This document shows, piece after piece, positions 16,339 through 23,480 of a stretch of DNA of 37,559 bases (positions within the stretch are counted from its first letter, which is position 1; each line of letters begins with the position of its first letter). The stretch covers positions 1 to 37,559 of the forward strand of contig DATIBR010000156.1 of NCBI GenBank assembly GCA_035457425.1, read 5' to 3'. This DNA is from Terriglobales bacterium (lineage in GTDB: Bacteria > Acidobacteriota > Terriglobia > Terriglobales > Acidobacteriaceae). The notes below the pieces were generated by a model that had not been told where the DNA came from, did not search any database, and worked only from the letters and a program-made list of their open reading frames with translations. The translations under genes and the position numbers were made by a program.

Positions 16339-16370
16339 CAAGACACGGAGGCCGGGGCCTCCGTGTCTTG
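16339..16370. terminator. Long bidirectional hairpin between convergent genes
   Basis: CAAGACACGGAGGCC and GGCCTCCGTGTCTTG are exact inverse complements separated by GG, giving a 13-15 bp stem. It starts 3 bases after the methyltransferase stop and ends 20 bases before the stop of the convergent small gene. There is no T-run on either strand, so it may act as a Rho-assisted terminator or a 3'-end stabiliser. Confidence 0.65.
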
Positions 16371-16390
16371 CCGCTCCGGGGAGCGCCGAC

Positions 16391-16612
16391 CTACATGATC
16401 TGGGGATCGAGCCAGCGATCTTCGTCTTCGCGCAGCGGGTACGGCTCGCTGTGATGCAGCGCGTCGTTGAGACGCTCCTCGAGCGCCAGCGCCTGCTTAC
16501 GCGTGAGGTCTACGCTGACGCTGCGCTTCCCCTTGGGCAGCGAGACGCGGAAGCCGTGGCGCGAGCGCTCGATGGCGGTGCGGGGGTGGTGGCGAGTGGT
16601 GACGGTGCTCAT
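16391..16612 (-). CDS. Small basic hypothetical protein
   Basis: This 73-residue product is not one I recognise. It has a basic N-terminal half (TTRHHPRTAIERSRHGFRVSLPKGKRSVSVDLT) predicted to form beta strands, a helix (RKQALALEERLNDAL) and an acidic C-terminus (REDEDRWLDPQIM). The reality of the gene is supported by an AAGGAG ribosome site 8 bases before the ATG. The TAA stop of the upstream aminotransferase gene (16624-16626) runs directly into that site (TAAGGAGA), so the two are almost certainly co-transcribed and coupled. Nothing in the sequence gives a function. Confidence 0.7.
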   Translation of the reverse strand: MSTVTTRHHPRTAIERSRHGFRVSLPKGKRSVSVDLTRKQALALEERLNDALHHSEPYPLREDEDRWLDPQIM

Positions 16613-16623
16613 GCATCTTCTCC

Positions 16624-17805
16624 TTAGGCGGTGACGAGCTGGCGGCTGAGGACCTCGCGCATGCGGCGCATGCCCTCGAGGATCTTCTGCTGGTTGTTGG
16701 CGTACGAGAAGCGGAGGTATCCCTTGCCGGCGGGACCGAACGCGGTGCCGGCGAGGCAGGCGACGCCGCCCTCGTCGAGCAGGCGGTTGGCGAGCTGCTT
16801 GGCGTCGCCGGTGACGCGCGAGACGTTGGCGAAAGCGTAGAAGGCGCCCCGGGGCATGCGGCAGCTCACGCCCTCGATGCGGTTGAGCTCGCCGACGATG
16901 AGGTCGCGGCGCGCGCGGAACTCGGCGACCATCTCGTCCACGGAGTCTTGCGGGCCGAGCAGCGCGGCGATGGCGGCCATCTGGACGAAGGCGACGGCGC
17001 AGGAGTTGGAGTTGATGGTGAGCTTGGCCATCTTCTCGGCGAGCGGGACGGGCATGACGCCGAAGCCGAGGCGCCAGCCGGTCATGGCATAGGCCTTGGA
17101 GAGGCCGTCCATGAGGATGGCGCGCTCCTGCATGCCGGGTACGGAGAGGATGCTGAAGGGCGCTCCGTCGTACTGGATGCGGCTGTAGATCTCGTCGGAG
17201 AGCACGAAGGCCTTGGTGCGCAGCACGGCTTCGGCGATGGCCTCGATGTCGGAGCGCTCGAGGATGGAGCCGCAGGGATTGTGCGGCGAGTTGAGGATGA
17301 CGAGGCGGGTGCGCGGCGAGAGCAGCGCGCGGAACTCGTCGAGGTCGAAGCGGAAGTCGTTCTCCTCGCGCAGCCGGATGGGCTTGGGGGTGGCGCCGAC
17401 GAAGCGCGCGACCGATTCGTAGATGGGATATCCGGGGTCGGGATAGATGACCTCGTCGCCCGGGTTCACCAGCGAGAGCGCGGCGTAGAGCAGGATGTTC
17501 TTGGAGCCCGGTACGAGGACAGTCTCCTCGGGTGTGGCAGTGATGCCACGGGTGTGTGACACATATTCGGCGACGGCGGCGCGCGCCTCGAGGAGGCCGG
17601 CGGCGGGCGTGTAGTGCGTATAGCCGTCGTACAGGGCGCGGATGGCGGCCTCGGTGATGTGGACGGGGGTCTCGAAATCGGGCTCGCCGATCTCGAGGTG
17701 GATCACGTTCTTGCCTTGCGCCTCGAGACGGCGGGCGTGCGCCAGGACTTCAAAGGCGGTTTCGGTGCCGAGGGCGTCCATGCGAGCGGCAAATTCGATG
17801 TTCAT
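16624..17805 (-). CDS. Class I/II pyridoxal-phosphate aminotransferase
   Basis: The 393-residue cytosolic enzyme belongs to fold type I, aspartate aminotransferase subfamily I-gamma type. It has IEIGEPDF-like LEIGEPDFETP at 38-47, YTHYTPAAG near 62-70, the NSPHNPCG motif (Asn176), Asp204 and Tyr207 (SDEIYSRIQYDG) for the PLP ring, the Schiff-base Lys237 (DGLSKAYAMTGWRLG) with Arg245, and a C-terminal substrate-carboxylate Arg in YLRFSYA. The start at 17805 has GGAG 8 bases upstream; reading further upstream gives no family sequence. The amino-acid specificity (Asp, Ala or aromatic) cannot be fixed. A palindrome at 17897-17910 lies between this gene and the divergent hydrolase. Confidence 0.93.
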   Translation of the reverse strand: MNIEFAARMDALGTETAFEVLAHARRLEAQGKNVIHLEIGEPDFETPVHITEAAIRALYDGYTHYTPAAGLLEARAAVAEYVSHTRGITATPEETVLVPGSKNILLYAALSLVNPGDEVIYPDPGYPIYESVARFVGATPKPIRLREENDFRFDLDEFRALLSPRTRLVILNSPHNPCGSILERSDIEAIAEAVLRTKAFVLSDEIYSRIQYDGAPFSILSVPGMQERAILMDGLSKAYAMTGWRLGFGVMPVPLAEKMAKLTINSNSCAVAFVQMAAIAALLGPQDSVDEMVAEFRARRDLIVGELNRIEGVSCRMPRGAFYAFANVSRVTGDAKQLANRLLDEGGVACLAGTAFGPAGKGYLRFSYANNQQKILEGMRRMREVLSRQLVTA

Positions 17806-17896
17806 GAGAGCGCTCCGAGGCCGGGGAGGAGTCGTATCCAGCTTGAATATCGGCGCGTATCGCGGGCAAGCGCAGTGAGAACAGTCACGTCCGCAG

Positions 17897-17910
17897 GTGA
17901 TTGCAATCAC
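17897..17910. promoter_or_regulatory. Perfect palindrome in a divergent promoter region
   Basis: GTGATTGCAATCAC is a 14-base perfect palindrome, 62 bases before the hydrolase ATG and 92 bases before the aminotransferase start. Its GTGA-N6-TCAC core has the same spacing as the CRP/FNR-like site at 6445-6464. With the promoter at 17934-17963, its centre would lie near -66. Confidence 0.55.
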
Positions 17911-17933
17911 GGGGCCAAAGCCGGGCGATGCGT

Positions 17934-17963
17934 TTGTCAGCGTTCCGCGGGCGGCGGTAGACT
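17934..17963 (+). promoter_or_regulatory. Promoter of the dienelactone hydrolase gene, probably leaderless
   Basis: TTGTCA (5 of 6 matches) and TAGACT (4 of 6) are separated by 18 bases. Transcription should start at about 17970, essentially on the ATG at 17972, which has no Shine-Dalgarno sequence. Confidence 0.5.
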
Positions 17964-17971
17964 CCCAGGCT

Positions 17972-18766
17972 ATGAAACGAACGATGGCGTTGCTGGTGTT
18001 GCTGGCGATGAGCGCGCTGCCGGCGCTCGCGCAGGATTGGGCGAAACAGAGACTGGAGAAATCGCCGCGCCACGGCGAGTGGATCGAGGTGAAACACGGC
18101 GCGCGCACGGTGCGGGCGTTCGTGGTGTACCCGGAAGCGAAGCAGAAAGCGGCGGCGGTGATCGTGATCCACGAGATCTTCGGGCTCACCGACTGGGTGC
18201 GGACGGTGGCGGACGAACTGGCGGCGAACGGCTACATCGCCATCGCGCCGGACCTGCTGTCGGGCGCGGGGCCGAACGGCGGCGGGAGCGATTCCTTCCC
18301 CGACGTGGACGCACGGCGCGCGGCCATCGGCAAACTCGATCCCGACCAGATCACCGCGGACCTGAACGCGGTGGCCGACTACGTGACGAAGCTGCCGGCA
18401 GCGAACGGGAAGCTTGCCGTCGGCGGGTTCTGCTGGGGCGGCGGGCAGACGTTCCGCTTCGCAACGAACCGCAAGGACTTGAAGGCCGCGTTCGTCTTTT
18501 ACGGGCCTCCGCCGAAGGAGTTCGCGAACATCACGGCGCCGGTGTACGGCTTCTACGGCGGCAACGACGCGCGCATCAATGCGACCATCCCGGACACCCA
18601 GAAGGCGATGAAGGACGCGAAGAAGAAGTACGAGCCGGTGACCTACGAGGGCGCGGGGCACGGCTTCATGCGCGCGGGCGAAGACCCGGCAAACACGAAC
18701 CCGGCGAACACGACGGCGCGCGCCGCGGCGTGGAAGCGCTGGCTGGCGCTGCTGAAGAAGATGTAG
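17972..18766 (+). CDS. Secreted dienelactone hydrolase family protein
   Basis: The 264-residue alpha/beta hydrolase has a signal peptide (MKRTMALLVLLAMSALPALA, cleaved before QDW). The Cys-His-Asp triad typical of dienelactone hydrolases reads as Cys154 (GGFCWGGG), Asp199 (YGGNDARI) and His230 (EGAGHGF); VIVIHEIFGL at 63-72 holds the usual Glu. Classical enzymes open the lactone ring in chlorocatechol breakdown, but secreted homologues act on unknown esters or lactones. The start is the ATG at 17972, giving a clean signal peptide; an upstream in-frame ATT start at 17897 would overlap the palindrome. It appears to be read from a leaderless message. Confidence 0.9.
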   Translation: MKRTMALLVLLAMSALPALAQDWAKQRLEKSPRHGEWIEVKHGARTVRAFVVYPEAKQKAAAVIVIHEIFGLTDWVRTVADELAANGYIAIAPDLLSGAGPNGGGSDSFPDVDARRAAIGKLDPDQITADLNAVADYVTKLPAANGKLAVGGFCWGGGQTFRFATNRKDLKAAFVFYGPPPKEFANITAPVYGFYGGNDARINATIPDTQKAMKDAKKKYEPVTYEGAGHGFMRAGEDPANTNPANTTARAAAWKRWLALLKKM

Positions 18767-18830
18767 CGGCGGCGGGTGGCGGCGTTTACACTGAGGGTCC
18801 CCCGAAAATCTCCCAGGACCTTCCAGGAAA

Positions 18831-19091
18831 ATGACCGCCAAGTTCTACGTGGACATCTTCTGGTTCAAGTGCATCGGTTGCGGCCGGAGCAACCACCAGA
18901 AGGCGTATTACCGCCTGTTCGAGAAAGACCAGGCGGCGGCGGTGCGGCGCGACGGGCGGCTGGCGCACGCTTGCCATCACTGCAAGCGCTCCTTCCCGGC
19001 GAATGCTCTGCAGGTTCACAGCATGATGATGGAGGTCCCGGAGCAGGAAGCGCGCTCGCGGGGGCTGACACTGGACGTCGGCGGCCAATGA
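18831..19091 (+). CDS. Small zinc-ribbon-like hypothetical protein
   Basis: An 86-residue cytoplasmic protein with two cysteine pairs, CIGC at 14-17 and CHHC at 48-51, the spacing of a zinc ribbon (two CxxC knuckles about 30 residues apart). The sequence between them (SNHQKAYYRLFEKDQAAAVRRDG) is helical and basic. Its function is unknown. An AGGAAA lies just before the ATG. The stop TGA overlaps the ATG of the following metallopeptidase gene (ATGA, 19088-19091), so the two are translationally coupled. Confidence 0.8.
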   Translation: MTAKFYVDIFWFKCIGCGRSNHQKAYYRLFEKDQAAAVRRDGRLAHACHHCKRSFPANALQVHSMMMEVPEQEARSRGLTLDVGGQ

Positions 19092-20725
19092 TGCGTCGCA
19101 CTCTCTCTCTTCTGGCGCTGGTTCTTGCGACGCTGCCGGCCGCTGCGGGGCGCCGGCAGGAGGAGTCGCCACTCGCCAGGGTCGAAGAAGCTTACGCCGA
19201 CCTGGTCGACGCGCGGGGCGCCATCGGCTTCATCGATTCGGGATTCGTCGCGACCTACGGCGGCAAAGACCGCAAGGCGTGGGAAGAGATCCGCAAAGCA
19301 AAGCTGAAGGAGATGCAGGAGCTCCTGCCGGCCGTCCCGGAGGAGAAGCTACCGGCTCGCGAGCGGCGCGGGCTGAAGCTGATGCAGGAAGCGGTGGAAG
19401 CGGCCGCGGCCGAAGGCGCGCCGGCGCTCGCGCCCGCGGGCAACTGCCAGGACGCGCAGCGCGCCGGCCTCGACTACAAGCAGCTGCGCGAGGCGCTCTA
19501 CGCCTGCTTTGACGAAGTCGGCAATCATCTGGAGTTCGAAGGCAAGCGGGAAAGCCGGCTCTCCGGGTTCGAGCTGCTCACCACGATGCCCGAGGCCGAG
19601 CGCCGCAAGCAGATGTTCCTGGCGTACGGACCGCTGTGGCAGGCGATCAACGCGAAGAACGAGCCGGATAGCCCGTACCGGCGGCTGATCAAGCTGGCAG
19701 CAGCCGACGCCGCGCAGAAGAAGGGCTCGGAGATCGACGCCGCCGCGAAGACGCTGGGCGTGACGGCGGCGGAGGTCGAGCGCTGGCTGGAGCAGATCCT
19801 GGAGACGTGGCGGCAGTCCACGCCCGCGACGCCGATCGAGCCGTGGGACTACCGCTACTGGGCGGGCGAGTGCGACCGCGAGCTGGCCCGCACGGCGCCT
19901 CGCGGGCAGATGCGCGACGTCAGCGCACGCTTCTATCGCGACCTGGGCGCGAGCGACGCGCTTCGCACCGTGATCTACGACATCGAGCCGCGCGACGGCA
20001 AGGCGCCGGTGGCGTACACGGACTACGTGCGCATGGGCCGGATGGCCGGCGGGAAGTGGCAGTCGACGGTCGTGAGGATTTCCGCGAGTTATCCGCGCGG
20101 CGGATACGGCCTGCTGGGCGAGCTGATCCACGAGGAAGGCCACGCGGTGCATTTCCTTGCGCTGCGTACCAGCCCGGCGTTCATGGACCTGGGCGACTCG
20201 CTGTTCGTGGAGTCGTTCGCCGACGTGCCGGCGTGGAGCATGGTCGAGCCGGCGTGGCAGAAGAAGTATCTCGGGCGGAGCGCGCCGGTGGCGACGTGCC
20301 GACGCGGCGCCTACGCCGGCGTGATGCTCGACGTGGCGTGGTCGCTGTTCGAGGCGCGCATGCTGCGCGAGCCTTCCGCCGACCCGAACGAAGTCTGGAC
20401 CGAGATCACCAGCAAATACCTGCACATCGTGCCGCATCCGGAGTACGCGTGGTGGGCGTGGCGCGTGCAACTGGTCCACCTGCCGGGCTACATGGTGAAC
20501 TACGGGCTGGGCTCGGTGCTGACGGCTGACCTGCGCGCGCGCATCCGTGAGCAGATCGGTCCGTTCGATACCGGCAACCGGCGGTGGTACGGCTGGGTGT
20601 CGGAGAACCTGCTGAAGACGGGCCGGGAGCAGGAGACGGCGGACCTACTGCGGCGGTTTTTGGGGCGTCCGGTCTCGCCGGAAGCCCTGCAGAAGGAGCT
20701 CGCGCGCATGCGCGAGGCCAAGTAG
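19088..20725 (+). CDS. Secreted M3-like gluzincin metallopeptidase
   Basis: The 545-residue product starts with a signal peptide (MMRRTLSLLALVLATLPAAA) and is mostly helical. The zinc site is clear: HEEGH at 348-352 and a third ligand Glu375 in SLFVESFADVPAW, 23 residues later, which is the gluzincin arrangement of M3/M2-like peptidases. The flank IHEEGHAVHFLAL resembles the thimet-oligopeptidase HEFGHALH. It probably cleaves short peptides in the periplasm. It is coupled to the zinc-ribbon gene by a 4-base overlap; whether that small protein affects expression or zinc supply is not known. The assignment to M3 proper is tentative. Confidence 0.82.
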   Translation: MMRRTLSLLALVLATLPAAAGRRQEESPLARVEEAYADLVDARGAIGFIDSGFVATYGGKDRKAWEEIRKAKLKEMQELLPAVPEEKLPARERRGLKLMQEAVEAAAAEGAPALAPAGNCQDAQRAGLDYKQLREALYACFDEVGNHLEFEGKRESRLSGFELLTTMPEAERRKQMFLAYGPLWQAINAKNEPDSPYRRLIKLAAADAAQKKGSEIDAAAKTLGVTAAEVERWLEQILETWRQSTPATPIEPWDYRYWAGECDRELARTAPRGQMRDVSARFYRDLGASDALRTVIYDIEPRDGKAPVAYTDYVRMGRMAGGKWQSTVVRISASYPRGGYGLLGELIHEEGHAVHFLALRTSPAFMDLGDSLFVESFADVPAWSMVEPAWQKKYLGRSAPVATCRRGAYAGVMLDVAWSLFEARMLREPSADPNEVWTEITSKYLHIVPHPEYAWWAWRVQLVHLPGYMVNYGLGSVLTADLRARIREQIGPFDTGNRRWYGWVSENLLKTGREQETADLLRRFLGRPVSPEALQKELARMREAK

Positions 20726-20783
20726 TTCCCTTCCGTGCCACGCGGATGCATCACCGCAGCTCTGCTTCTCCATCTATACGGGT

Positions 20784-22616
20784 GTGCCCCGTGAATCGAG
20801 CATCCAGGACTACGCCGTCATCGGCGACTGCCGCGCCGCCGCGCTGGTGAGCCGCGCCGGCTCGCTCGACTGGCTGTGCTGGCCGCGCTTCGATAGTCCG
20901 GCGATCTTCGCCGCGCTGCTCGACCGCGAACGCGGCGGCTACTGGCGGATCGCTCCGGCTGACGCGCACGAGGCGCGGCGGCGGTATGTGGGCGAGTCGA
21001 ACGTCCTGGAGACGACGTTCACCGGCGCGAGCGGCAGCGCGACGCTCACCGACCTGATGCCGGTGGCGAGCGAGCAGTTCAAGAACGAGCACCTCATCCC
21101 GGATCACGAGGTGGTGCGGCGCGTGGAGTGCACCGCGGGCGCGGTCGAGCTCGACGTGGAGTTTTTTCCGCGCTCGCAATATGGGTTGAAGGCGCGCGCG
21201 CTGCGCGAGCGCGGCAAGCTCGGGCTGCGCCTGGAAGACGGCCGCGGCGCGTACTGGCTGCGCGCGAGCGTGCCGCTCGAGGTCCGCGGAAAAGGCGCGA
21301 TCGCGCGGGTGCGGCTGCGGGCGGGCGAGCGCGCGTACTTCTCGCTGAGCTACGCGCAGGAATCGCCGATTGTGTTGCCAGAGCTGGGCGAGCCGACCGA
21401 GAAAGCCATCGCGCGCTCGGTGCGCTGGTGGGAGGAGTGGGCGGCGCGCTGCCAGTATGACGGCCCGTACCGCGCGGCGGTGGTGCGGAGCGCGCTGGCG
21501 CTGAAGCTGTTGACGTATGCGCCGTCGGGGGCGATCGTCGCCGCGGCCACGACTTCCCTGCCGGAGATCGTGGGCGCGAGCGCGAACTGGGACTACCGCT
21601 ACTGCTGGCTGCGCGATGCGTCGCTCACGATGCGCGCGCTGCTCGGGCTCGGGCATCGCAACGAGGCCGCGGGCTTCCTCGACTGGCTGCTGCATGCGAC
21701 GCGACAGACGCATCCGGAGCTGCGCGTGCTGTACACCGTGTTCGGGCGCGAATCGCCCCGCGAGCGCGAGCTGACGCACCTGCGCGGCTACCGCGAGTCG
21801 CGGCCGGTGCGCGTGGGCAATGCCGCGCGCGGGCAGTTGCAGCTCGACATCTACGGCGAGGTGATCAAGGCCGCGGGCCAGTTCGCCGAGGAAGACGGCT
21901 GCTTCGACGGCATGACGCAGAAAGTCCTGCTCGGGCTGGGCAAGTACGTGGCGAAGCACTGGCGCCTGCCGGACGAAGGGATCTGGGAGCCGCGGACCGG
22001 CCGGCGGCACAACACGTTCTCGCGGCTGCTGTGCTGGGCGGCGCTGGACCGGCTGATCACGCTGGGGGAAAGCGGGAGATTGAAGAGCGTGCCGCTGGAG
22101 CGCTTCGCGCGAGAGCGCGATGCCATCCGGCGCGAGCTCGAGACACGTGCGTGGAATGAAGAGCTTCAGAGCTACACCGCCACGCTCGACGGGGACGACC
22201 TCGACGCCACGCTGCTGCGCATCCCGTGGTACGAGTTCGAAGCCGCGGGCTCGCCGCGCATGCGCGCGACGCACGAAGCGGTCACGCGCGCGCTCTCGGC
22301 GGGCAACGGCTTGCTGTATCGCTATCGTCGCGAGCCGGCAGAGGGCGCGTTCGGCATCTGCAGCTTCTGGAACGCGGAGTACCTGGCGACGGGCGGCGGC
22401 ACGCTGGAGCAGGCGCATGCGGCGTTCCAGGCGCTATTGCGCTACGCCAACGACGTGGGGCTGTACGGCGAGGAGATCGAGCCGGAGACGGGTGCGGCGC
22501 TGGGGAACTTTCCGCAATCCTTCACGCACGTGGGGCTGATCAGCGCGGCGCTTTCGATCGCGGAAAGACAAAAGCAGGGAGCGCGGCCGCCGCTGACCGC
22601 GAGCGAGGCCGCATGA
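20784..22616 (+). CDS. GH15 family glycosidase (trehalase or glucoamylase type)
   Basis: The 610-residue cytosolic protein opens with the GH15 bacterial signature IQDYAVIGDCRAAALVSRAGSLDWLCWPRFDSPAIFAALL. The (alpha/alpha)6 barrel carries NWDYRYCWLRDASLT (substrate site), the general acid in EGIWE (Glu402) and the general base in YGEEIEPETGAALGNFPQSFTH (Glu563 or Glu564). Members act on trehalose, maltose-type oligosaccharides or dextran ends with inversion; mycobacterial trehalase is the closest studied layout. The GTG start at 20784 has no good ribosome site. It overlaps the next gene by 4 bases. A glycogen debranching gene at 35634 is compatible with storage-carbohydrate turnover in this organism. 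Confidence 0.92.
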   Translation: MPRESSIQDYAVIGDCRAAALVSRAGSLDWLCWPRFDSPAIFAALLDRERGGYWRIAPADAHEARRRYVGESNVLETTFTGASGSATLTDLMPVASEQFKNEHLIPDHEVVRRVECTAGAVELDVEFFPRSQYGLKARALRERGKLGLRLEDGRGAYWLRASVPLEVRGKGAIARVRLRAGERAYFSLSYAQESPIVLPELGEPTEKAIARSVRWWEEWAARCQYDGPYRAAVVRSALALKLLTYAPSGAIVAAATTSLPEIVGASANWDYRYCWLRDASLTMRALLGLGHRNEAAGFLDWLLHATRQTHPELRVLYTVFGRESPRERELTHLRGYRESRPVRVGNAARGQLQLDIYGEVIKAAGQFAEEDGCFDGMTQKVLLGLGKYVAKHWRLPDEGIWEPRTGRRHNTFSRLLCWAALDRLITLGESGRLKSVPLERFARERDAIRRELETRAWNEELQSYTATLDGDDLDATLLRIPWYEFEAAGSPRMRATHEAVTRALSAGNGLLYRYRREPAEGAFGICSFWNAEYLATGGGTLEQAHAAFQALLRYANDVGLYGEEIEPETGAALGNFPQSFTHVGLISAALSIAERQKQGARPPLTASEAA

Positions 22617-23092
22617 TCCAGTGGCAGAGCTGGCTGCTGTGGGGGTTCCTGGCGACGCTGCTGCTCACCACCGTGAGCGCGGTGACGCAGGGGCTAGGAT
22701 TCACGCGCATGAACATCCCGTACCTTCTGGGAACGATGTTGACGCCGGACCGCGACCGCGCGCGCGTCTACGGATTCTTCGCGCACCTGGGGATCGGCTG
22801 GGCATTCTCGCTGCTCTACGTGCTGATCTTCCGCGCGCTGGGGCAGGCCGACTGGTGGCACGGAGCGCTCATCGGGCTGCTGCATGCGCTGTTCGTGCTG
22901 GTGGTGGTGGCGGTGCTGCTGCCGGGCGTGCACCCGCGGATGGCGAGCGAGCAGCACGGCCCGGAAGCGGGACGCGTGCTCGAACCGCCGGGCTTCCTGG
23001 CGCTGAACTACGGGATCCAGACACCGCTCTCGGTGTTCGTCTCGCACGCGGTGTTCGGCGCGGTGCTGGGCGCCTTCTACCGGCTGCACTGA
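22613..23092 (+). CDS. Four-helix integral membrane protein of unknown function
   Basis: A 159-residue protein with four hydrophobic segments: about 8-30 (LLWGFLATLLLTTVSAVTQG), 55-77 (FFAHLGIGWAFSLLYVLIF), 83-105 (HGALIGLLHALFVLVVVAVLL) and 138-157 (SVFVSHAVFGAVLGAFYRL). The loop before the last helix contains HPRMASEQHGPEAG. I do not recognise the family. Its ATG overlaps the GH15 stop (ATGA), so it is translated with that enzyme. Its stop at 23090-23092 touches the stop of the convergent ASRT gene, leaving no intergenic bases. Confidence 0.8.
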   Translation: MIQWQSWLLWGFLATLLLTTVSAVTQGLGFTRMNIPYLLGTMLTPDRDRARVYGFFAHLGIGWAFSLLYVLIFRALGQADWWHGALIGLLHALFVLVVVAVLLPGVHPRMASEQHGPEAGRVLEPPGFLALNYGIQTPLSVFVSHAVFGAVLGAFYRLH

Positions 23093-23470
23093 TCAGGCGG
23101 CCGGAAACGCGATGGTGGTGAGCAGGGCGTTCTCCGCCTGGCGCGAGTCGAGGCGCGTGTGCTGCACGACGATGGGGACGTCGGAGCGGATGACGCTGGA
23201 GTAGTCGGTGTCGCGCGGGATGGGCTCGGGGTCGCGCAGGTCGTTGAAGCGCAGGTGCAGTGTGCGGCGCGGCGGCAGGGTGACGCGGTACGGCCCGCTG
23301 GGCTCGCGGTCCTTATAGAAGATGGTGATCTCGATGCGCGCCTCGCGGTCGCCGGCGTTGAGCAGGCAGGCGGTCTCGTGGCTGGTCATCTGCGGCGCGG
23401 GGCCGTGGCTCTCCGACGGGATGTAGCCTTCGGCGATGGCCCAGACTCTTGCTCCGATCGCATCGTTCAT
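23093..23470 (-). CDS. Anabaena sensory rhodopsin transducer (ASRT) family protein
   Basis: The 125-residue soluble protein matches the ASRT family nearly end to end as I recall it: VWAIAEGYIPSESHGP at 9-24, MTSHETACLLNAGD, IEITIFYKDREPSGPYRVTLPPRRT, LHLRFNDLRDPEPIPRDTDYSSVI and PIVVQHTRLDSRQAENALLTTIA. In Anabaena this beta-sandwich protein binds the retinal protein ASR. Homologues occur in organisms without rhodopsins and have been proposed to bind small molecules, possibly sugars, or DNA. No rhodopsin gene is in this window. It is the last gene of a four-gene run, 10 bases after the FAD/Fe-S oxidoreductase, with AGGAGG 4 bases before its ATG. Confidence 0.93.
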   Translation of the reverse strand: MNDAIGARVWAIAEGYIPSESHGPAPQMTSHETACLLNAGDREARIEITIFYKDREPSGPYRVTLPPRRTLHLRFNDLRDPEPIPRDTDYSSVIRSDVPIVVQHTRLDSRQAENALLTTIAFPAA

Positions 23471-23480
23471 CGTTCCTCCT

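Noticed and set aside
23093-23470. Light-sensing rhodopsin system
   Set aside because: ASRT is present, but no retinal protein, carotenoid oxygenase or retinal biosynthesis gene is in the window; the metabolic neighbourhood suggests another role.
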